10,903 bases of DNA from Bacteroidota bacterium (GTDB lineage: Bacteria; Bacteroidota; Bacteroidia; Bacteroidales; Prolixibacteraceae), in assembly GCA_030706665.1 (NCBI GenBank), contig JAUZOB010000089.1, positions 1 through 10,903 of the forward strand. The letters are read 5' to 3'. How positions within the stretch are numbered: position 1 is the stretch's first letter; each line of letters opens with the position of its first letter. Shown here one piece after another: positions 7,199-10,903 of the stretch. The translations under genes and the position numbers were made by a program. The notes below the pieces were generated by a model that was given only the letters and a program-made list of their open reading frames with translations, was not told the origin of the DNA and did no database searches.

Positions 7199-8645
7199 GG
7201 CCTTTGCTTTTTATGAGTGATTTAATCAGGTTATATGATTTTGCTCCTTCTTTCATTAACTCTCTGTGATCAACGGAAAGTCTCTTTTGATTGAGAATGT
7301 TTAATATTTCGTTAGTCGTAATTTGGGGATTTAAGTTGATCAGTCCTTTCTCCATCAGGTAATGATCTACTTTTAACATCGAATCCTGGTAGACCGAAAT
7401 AACAGGAACTCCCAAAACCGCCAGCTCCCTTGTCATTGATCCGCCGGCACCGATGAAAAGCATGCATTTTTGAACAATCTCATCCAGTATTACGGGCCTG
7501 TCTGCAACCTTTACCTTGCCGAACCTCTGATCGTTGTAATGCTCTGCCTGTTGCCGGTCCCGGGGAAGCACGATTAGTTCATGCTTGTCTGCCAGGTTGA
7601 TCAACACTCCGTCCAGAAAATACTTTGGACCCTTGTAGTATTGTGCGGAAAAGGGCTCTGGACGAAAGAAGATGATCCCGTATGAACTTTGGTCCGAATC
7701 GCATCTTAACTTCTTTTCAGAAGAAGTCTCATGTGAGTTGCTAGCTTTAGGCTCTGTCTCCTTGTATATATTGTGACCAGAATTATTATTCACAATCCTG
7801 TGAACGTCTATTTCGGAGTTCTGTTCAGAACTCTTTCCCGAATACCTGTCTGTTCTTGACTCCGTTCTCTTGTATATTTTTCTGTCTGGAGGAATATTAA
7901 TCATCTTGTGACTGGTTGTCTCAGAATCCTGTCCCGGATTTATTCCACTCTTCAATTCTTCGGGTGAACTTATCTTTGTCGAACTGTTGGAAATGCCTCC
8001 ATCCTTTCCCTCGGAGTATTTTTCAATCTGATCTTCGGAATTCAGTTCAGAAGCTTGGACGAGTTCTCTTGTCGATACGGAATTGTTTCGGTTTCTGTTG
8101 GTCTCTTCTTGCTCTTTTCGATTCAGTAAAAAATGATTCGGATCCCGATGATTCTGACTTAAGTAGATAGCCTCTTTGACTCCCGGATAAAACGATAGTT
8201 TTCTGCGTAAATAGCGTTTGGATGTGAAGGCTTCCTCTTTGAGTACTTCCGGTAAAATTACCCGTTTGGCAAAAATGAACGCAACAAAATTCCCTTTTGC
8301 ATACTCATTGTCATTGGTATAGATCGAAGGAACTCTTAAAAGGGAAGCAACTACAGGCAGGTAAAAACTGCTTTGGCAGAAAGCAACATCCGGTTTATGC
8401 TTTCGCATATACCACCATAGTTCCAATATCCTTAAAGGGAAATGCAAGATCTTAGATCTCATACATTGTCCTGCATCTTTTCCGATAACCTCAAACCGGA
8501 GACCGTGAAGTTTTAATAACTCAACTGTATTGCCCGAATTCCGGGCTGTCAGAATAAATTCATGACCTTCTGCGGACAAGTCTTCGATGAAAGGCAGGAT
8601 AAACGAGACCTGTGGCGTGTTGATAAAATCAACCCAGATTTTCAT
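7191..8645 (-). CDS. DUF354 family glycosyltransferase-like protein with a ~145-residue repetitive insertion
   Basis: DUF354 proteins have a two-domain GT-B-type fold related to UDP-GlcNAc 2-epimerase and MurG and lie in polysaccharide clusters; their activity is unproven. Seen: the start MKIWVDFINTPQVSFILPFI and GHEFILTARN are typical, followed by VPSIYTNDNEYAKGN and YPGVKEAIYLSQNHRDPNHF (to ~172). The second domain starts at YGIIFFRPEPFSAQYY (322-337), continues with HELIVLPRDRQQ, and has the nucleotide-sugar-type loop FIGAGGSMTRELAVLGVPVISVY (~395-415). Members I know run to ~340-350 residues; this one has 484. The excess is residues ~176-321: hydrophilic, Ser/Glu/Asn/Lys-rich, probably disordered, and placed at the hinge between the domains. 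It contains tandem units starting at N202, D240 and N276, with a further partial start at D316. The frame stays open throughout, so the protein may be functional. The next gene overlaps by 8 nt. Confidence 0.85.
   Translation of the reverse strand: MKIWVDFINTPQVSFILPFIEDLSAEGHEFILTARNSGNTVELLKLHGLRFEVIGKDAGQCMRSKILHFPLRILELWWYMRKHKPDVAFCQSSFYLPVVASLLRVPSIYTNDNEYAKGNFVAFIFAKRVILPEVLKEEAFTSKRYLRRKLSFYPGVKEAIYLSQNHRDPNHFLLNRKEQEETNRNRNNSVSTRELVQASELNSEDQIEKYSEGKDGGISNSSTKISSPEELKSGINPGQDSETTSHKMINIPPDRKIYKRTESRTDRYSGKSSEQNSEIDVHRIVNNNSGHNIYKETEPKASNSHETSSEKKLRCDSDQSSYGIIFFRPEPFSAQYYKGPKYFLDGVLINLADKHELIVLPRDRQQAEHYNDQRFGKVKVADRPVILDEIVQKCMLFIGAGGSMTRELAVLGVPVISVYQDSMLKVDHYLMEKGLINLNPQITTNEILNILNQKRLSVDHRELMKEGAKSYNLIKSLIKSKGHG
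7709..8053 (-). repeat. Three diverged ~36-38-codon tandem units inside the DUF354 gene, bounded by palindromes
   Basis: Seen: the protein units begin at N202, D240, N276 and D316. The best pair (D240 and N276) is exactly 36 residues apart, with about 12 identities, including S-E at 2-3, H7, N11, IYK at 18-20, TE at 22-23 and SSE at 33-35. DNA at each boundary is palindromic: 8033-8053 (8 of 10 pairs), 7925-7940 (AATCC/GGATT), 7816-7833 (GAGTTCTG-TT-CAGAACTC, perfect) and 7709-7727 (ACTTCTT/AAGAAGT). The centres are about 107, 108 and 110 nt apart. Inference: an in-frame insertion that then expanded by duplication, and has since diverged. Confidence 0.6.
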
Positions 8646-8805
8646 TTGAAAATAATTAGGATGTCCAATAATTTCAACGTATTGTAAGCAAAAGAAAAGT
8701 TGAGATTTTATTTGTGTAATCGAAGTTCCTGCATCGGTGTGTATCTGGCGTTATTAATTTTATATTCTTACAGGACTCTGTCCTTTAACGCACAGCTCGA
8801 AGGTT
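8646..8805 (-). other. 160-bp upstream region of the DUF354 gene
   Basis: This lies between the alpha/alpha-barrel gene stop and the DUF354 start. Seen: a short perfect hairpin AGGAC-tct-GTCCT at 8772-8784 without a U-tract, and a TTTTG on the minus strand near 8690 with no matching TAnnTTTG 19-21 nt on. A promoter for the three-gene unit may be here, but none can be named. Confidence 0.3.
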
Positions 8806-9984
8806 TTATTCTGTGTCAGCATTGCGCAGGTATTCACTTAAGGCGTAAAACATCCAGGCTTGCGACCAACGCATATAGGGGATCTTGTTCGTGAAATATT
8901 TGGATCTTTGATAGTAGAAGTATCCCACTCCGTTCGAGAGATGTTCAAATGTCTGACTCAATACTTTGTCCATCAATTCGGTATACTTCTCAAGTTGGTT
9001 CAGTTTACTCAGAGTCACAATTAGTTGAGCGGGGGCATGAACATCAATAGGCCAGATTTTGTCGTTGTAATATTTGGAGTTGCCTTCAGTTGTAAAAAAA
9101 TTGGTCAAATAATAGTTCAACCCCTTTTCAATCGAAGGAATAACTGAGCGATCACCGGAATATTTTTGATATTCCTGCAAACATTCCAAGTTAAAGCCGG
9201 TATGAAAACTGTCGATCCACTGATGATGTGGCAGGGTGCCATAAGTCCATGATCCGTCATCGTGTTGCCGTTCAATGCAAAACTGCACCGATCGCCTGGC
9301 TTCACCGATAAGCCGCTGCTCTCTCGTATAAGAATAGATTCGTGCAAGGATGCGGCTCCCGTGAAGCGAAGCATTATAAACCGTCGTTTTATCCTGCGGA
9401 GAGTAAGAAAAAGCAAAATTCCCTTGCGAATCATAAGTCCGGTTTAGATCCTGCAGAATGAAATCGGCAATTGAAATCAACTCTTTCAGAATAGTCTTAT
9501 CTTTCGTGATCTCATAGGCATCTGCCAGTGCCGAACCGATATAGCTGGTTACCACGACGGTAGGACTGTATGCAGGTTGAAAGAATGCCCGCGATTGCCA
9601 ATCGAAATTGTATCCCCAACAAGAACCGGAATATCCTTTTGTCTTCAAACTGATGATCTTATCGGTGAGAAACCTGATTGTTGCTAAAGCCTCCGGTGCC
9701 GGATCCAGATGGTATAAATTGCAGGTTCCCGACAGAAACAATCCGAGTCCTTTGGGATTATAGCTTTTTTCGATTAATGCAAATCGGCGCAGATTTAACG
9801 GATTCCTTTTGAAAAGCTGAATCCAGACCAACCGGAAAAAACGAGAATTCCGGATTAGCGGAATTGCCTGAAATATCCTGCTCGTCAGCCCGTCATAAGG
9901 ATCCCAGCCCCGGTATCCCTCCTGTTCGCAGTAATCCTTTAACCGGAAAAGCCGGTCGCGCACAATCTCTTGTAATGGACGCAT
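8806..9984 (-). CDS. Alpha/alpha-barrel (six-hairpin-like) protein of a polysaccharide cluster
   Basis: Probably a soluble protein built of helical hairpins like terpene cyclases and six-hairpin glycosidases; activity unknown. Seen, in 392 residues: repeated helix pairs with aromatic clusters, GSCWGYNFDWQ (120-130), PTVVVTSYIGSALADAYE (141-158), NASLHGSRILARIYSY (204-219), QHDDGSWTYG (240-249, resembling a QW motif), WIDSFHTGFNLECL (256-269), WPIDVHAPAQLI (311-322) and RWSQAWMFYALSEY (372-385). Asp243, Asp258, His261 and Asp314 lie in the conserved-looking loops and could line a pocket. From memory, relatives in Bacteroidales clusters sometimes carry the transferred name delta-aminolevulinic acid dehydratase; I see no zinc-cysteine or Schiff-base lysine motif supporting that. 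No signal peptide is seen. The gene is separated by 251 bp from the CapK gene and by 160 bp from the DUF354 gene, so it may be its own transcript. Confidence 0.75.
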   Translation of the reverse strand: MRPLQEIVRDRLFRLKDYCEQEGYRGWDPYDGLTSRIFQAIPLIRNSRFFRLVWIQLFKRNPLNLRRFALIEKSYNPKGLGLFLSGTCNLYHLDPAPEALATIRFLTDKIISLKTKGYSGSCWGYNFDWQSRAFFQPAYSPTVVVTSYIGSALADAYEITKDKTILKELISIADFILQDLNRTYDSQGNFAFSYSPQDKTTVYNASLHGSRILARIYSYTREQRLIGEARRSVQFCIERQHDDGSWTYGTLPHHQWIDSFHTGFNLECLQEYQKYSGDRSVIPSIEKGLNYYLTNFFTTEGNSKYYNDKIWPIDVHAPAQLIVTLSKLNQLEKYTELMDKVLSQTFEHLSNGVGYFYYQRSKYFTNKIPYMRWSQAWMFYALSEYLRNADTE

Positions 9985-10235
9985 TTTTGGTCTTTTTTTA
10001 TGTCAAAGAACGTCGTGAAATAATATCCTCTCTCCACTCCGAACTCTGACAAAACATGGATTAAATTATATCACGTCCAATGTCATGCAGTTATTAACCA
10101 GTAGATTGAAGAACTCGTGCGACCTTTATTTCACTTTGATTAAGGTACTCAAAAATTATTTCAGAACCGAATAAACCGGTGAAATATATTTATGATTTTT
10201 GACATATCGAGTTCTTAATTCACGGTAGTCTATTG
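9985..10235 (-). other. 251-bp spacer with terminator and likely promoter of the alpha/alpha-barrel gene
   Basis: Seen: besides the terminator at 10151-10185, a 9-bp inverted repeat AAGAACTCG (10109-10117) / CGAGTTCTT (10208-10216) flanks it. The leader of the next gene is A-rich (AAAAAAAGACCAAAA before the ATG) with no Shine-Dalgarno. A TTCTTTGACA stretch lies about 30 nt before that ATG, but no full promoter could be assigned. Confidence 0.35.
10151..10185 (-). terminator. Probable intrinsic terminator after the CapK-like gene
   Basis: Seen on the minus strand: ATTTCA-CCG, a 7-nt loop, CGG, a 3-nt bulge (TTC), TGAAAT, then AA and five T. The arms are 10185-10177 and 10169-10158. It begins about 50 nt after the CapK stop. 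The bulge makes it imperfect, but the U-tract is on the correct side for the minus-strand transcript. Confidence 0.5.
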
Positions 10236-10903
10236 TCAAAGTCTGAAATTCGAGATGATATCAGAATGAATGGTCTGATTCAGCTTTGAAACAACAAATC
10301 GTAACTTCCCGTTGGCTGTGCGCTCTATCTTGTCAACATATTCAAACCGGATGCGGATTGAATCTCCCAGTCTGAAGCGCGCTTCGTACAATAGCTGCTC
10401 TTCGTCCCTGGTTGTGTAATACTTTCCGGGTACAATTCGGAATATAACTTCTTCAAGAATCAGTTGTTCCACTTGAGCTTCGGTAATATTAACCGCATCT
10501 TTGAAAATAGGATCCAGCAATCCCACTATTTTCCCTTCCGGGGTCAGAATGTAATCTTCTTTGCGGCCGTCAATTTTATCGATCAGCAAACCACTTCGAC
10601 CGCATTGGGAGATCTGGTTCTCAGCAACTGTTACTAAGTCGCCTATATCATAGCGAATTAACGGGAATGCCGGGTTGTTATAGTTTGTTGATACAACTCG
10701 TCCTGTTTCTCCGGGTTTGCAGGGATGATCCTCTCTGTTTAGAATCTCCGTAAAACTATATTCGTTTCTCAGATGCAATTCCCCTTTTTCACATTCCACA
10801 ATAAATGCGCATTTTTCACCATTCCCGTACCAATTGTAAACTTTAACCTGAAAGGCTTCTTCGATCCGTTTGCGCTGAAAGTCCAGAAGATTCTCCGAAG
10901 AGG
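10236..10903 (-). CDS. CapK/PaaK-like adenylate-forming enzyme (phenylacetate-CoA ligase family), C-terminal part
   Basis: Member of the ANL superfamily, which activates a carboxylic acid as the acyl-adenylate. In polysaccharide clusters these CapK-like enzymes are thought to supply acyl groups, but the substrate is not known. Seen: about 222 residues. The frame is open to the right edge, so the N-terminus lies outside; the GTG at 10799 is an internal Val codon, not the start. Reading in from the edge: RKRIEEAFQVKVYNWYGNGEKCAFIVEC contains the Y-G-x-x-E adenylation motif. Then come NNPAFPLIRYDIGDLV (the typical YD-x-GD hinge-side motif), DGRKEDYILTPEGKIVG, and a C-terminal domain ending KIERTANGKLRFVVSK with the family's conserved NGK. 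It is the first visible gene of the minus-strand cluster and is followed by a likely terminator. Family is confident. Confidence 0.9.
   Translation of the reverse strand, partial: SSENLLDFQRKRIEEAFQVKVYNWYGNGEKCAFIVECEKGELHLRNEYSFTEILNREDHPCKPGETGRVVSTNYNNPAFPLIRYDIGDLVTVAENQISQCGRSGLLIDKIDGRKEDYILTPEGKIVGLLDPIFKDAVNITEAQVEQLILEEVIFRIVPGKYYTTRDEEQLLYEARFRLGDSIRIRFEYVDKIERTANGKLRFVVSKLNQTIHSDIISNFRL

Noticed and set aside
7191..8645. Frameshift or fusion artefact explaining the long DUF354 protein
   Set aside because: Both halves are in the same continuous frame, the extra segment is internally repetitive in multiples of three, and no second domain family is seen in it.
9117..9434. A 105-codon frame on the same strand inside the alpha/alpha-barrel gene
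   Set aside because: It lies wholly within a better-supported gene in another frame, and its translation has no family signature.
10236..10799. A complete small gene starting at the GTG at 10799
   Set aside because: The frame continues upstream to the window edge and that part encodes the Y-G-x-x-E adenylation motif, so the gene is an edge-truncated larger enzyme.

Overview
The window looks like Bacteroidota DNA, most likely from a Bacteroidales-type organism. The grounds are a predicted secreted protein with a type IX secretion (T9SS) C-terminal sorting domain, TAnnTTTG-like promoter boxes, A/T-rich spacers, mostly weak Shine-Dalgarno sequences, and gene families typical of Bacteroidota surface-polysaccharide clusters. 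No tRNA, rRNA, CRISPR array or intact insertion sequence was seen.

Left part (1-3240). A long spacer carries a leftward promoter-like box at its left edge and a weakly coding-like, broken reading frame. It is followed by a + strand secreted protein of seven ~52-residue GloVer-type repeats ending in a T9SS sorting domain. A 346-bp spacer after it holds a leftward TAnnTTTG box with a foldable segment behind it and no gene to drive. A 229-residue minus-strand protein of unknown family follows.

Centre (3240-5318). A + strand gene encodes a WcaJ-type initiating sugar-phosphate transferase, which would load the first sugar of a polysaccharide repeat unit onto undecaprenyl phosphate. It is preceded by an unusually strong ribosome binding site. 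It converges on the minus-strand cluster across a 358-bp spacer that holds two inverted repeats.

Right part (5319-10903). Five minus-strand genes, in transcription order: a CapK/PaaK-like adenylate-forming enzyme (cut by the right edge), an alpha/alpha-barrel protein, a DUF354 glycosyltransferase-like protein, a Gfo/Idh/MocA oxidoreductase and an aldo/keto-reductase-like TIM-barrel protein. The last three are tightly coupled (8-nt overlap, then a 5-nt gap). A hairpin with a U-tract lies just after the CapK gene. Together with the WcaJ enzyme, the set reads as part of a capsule, O-antigen or exopolysaccharide locus with an unusual sugar-tailoring module; the product is not predictable from the sequence.

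The most unusual feature is in the DUF354 gene. About 145 extra hydrophilic residues sit between its two predicted Rossmann halves. They are built from diverged ~36-residue tandem units whose boundaries coincide with short DNA palindromes about 108 nt apart.
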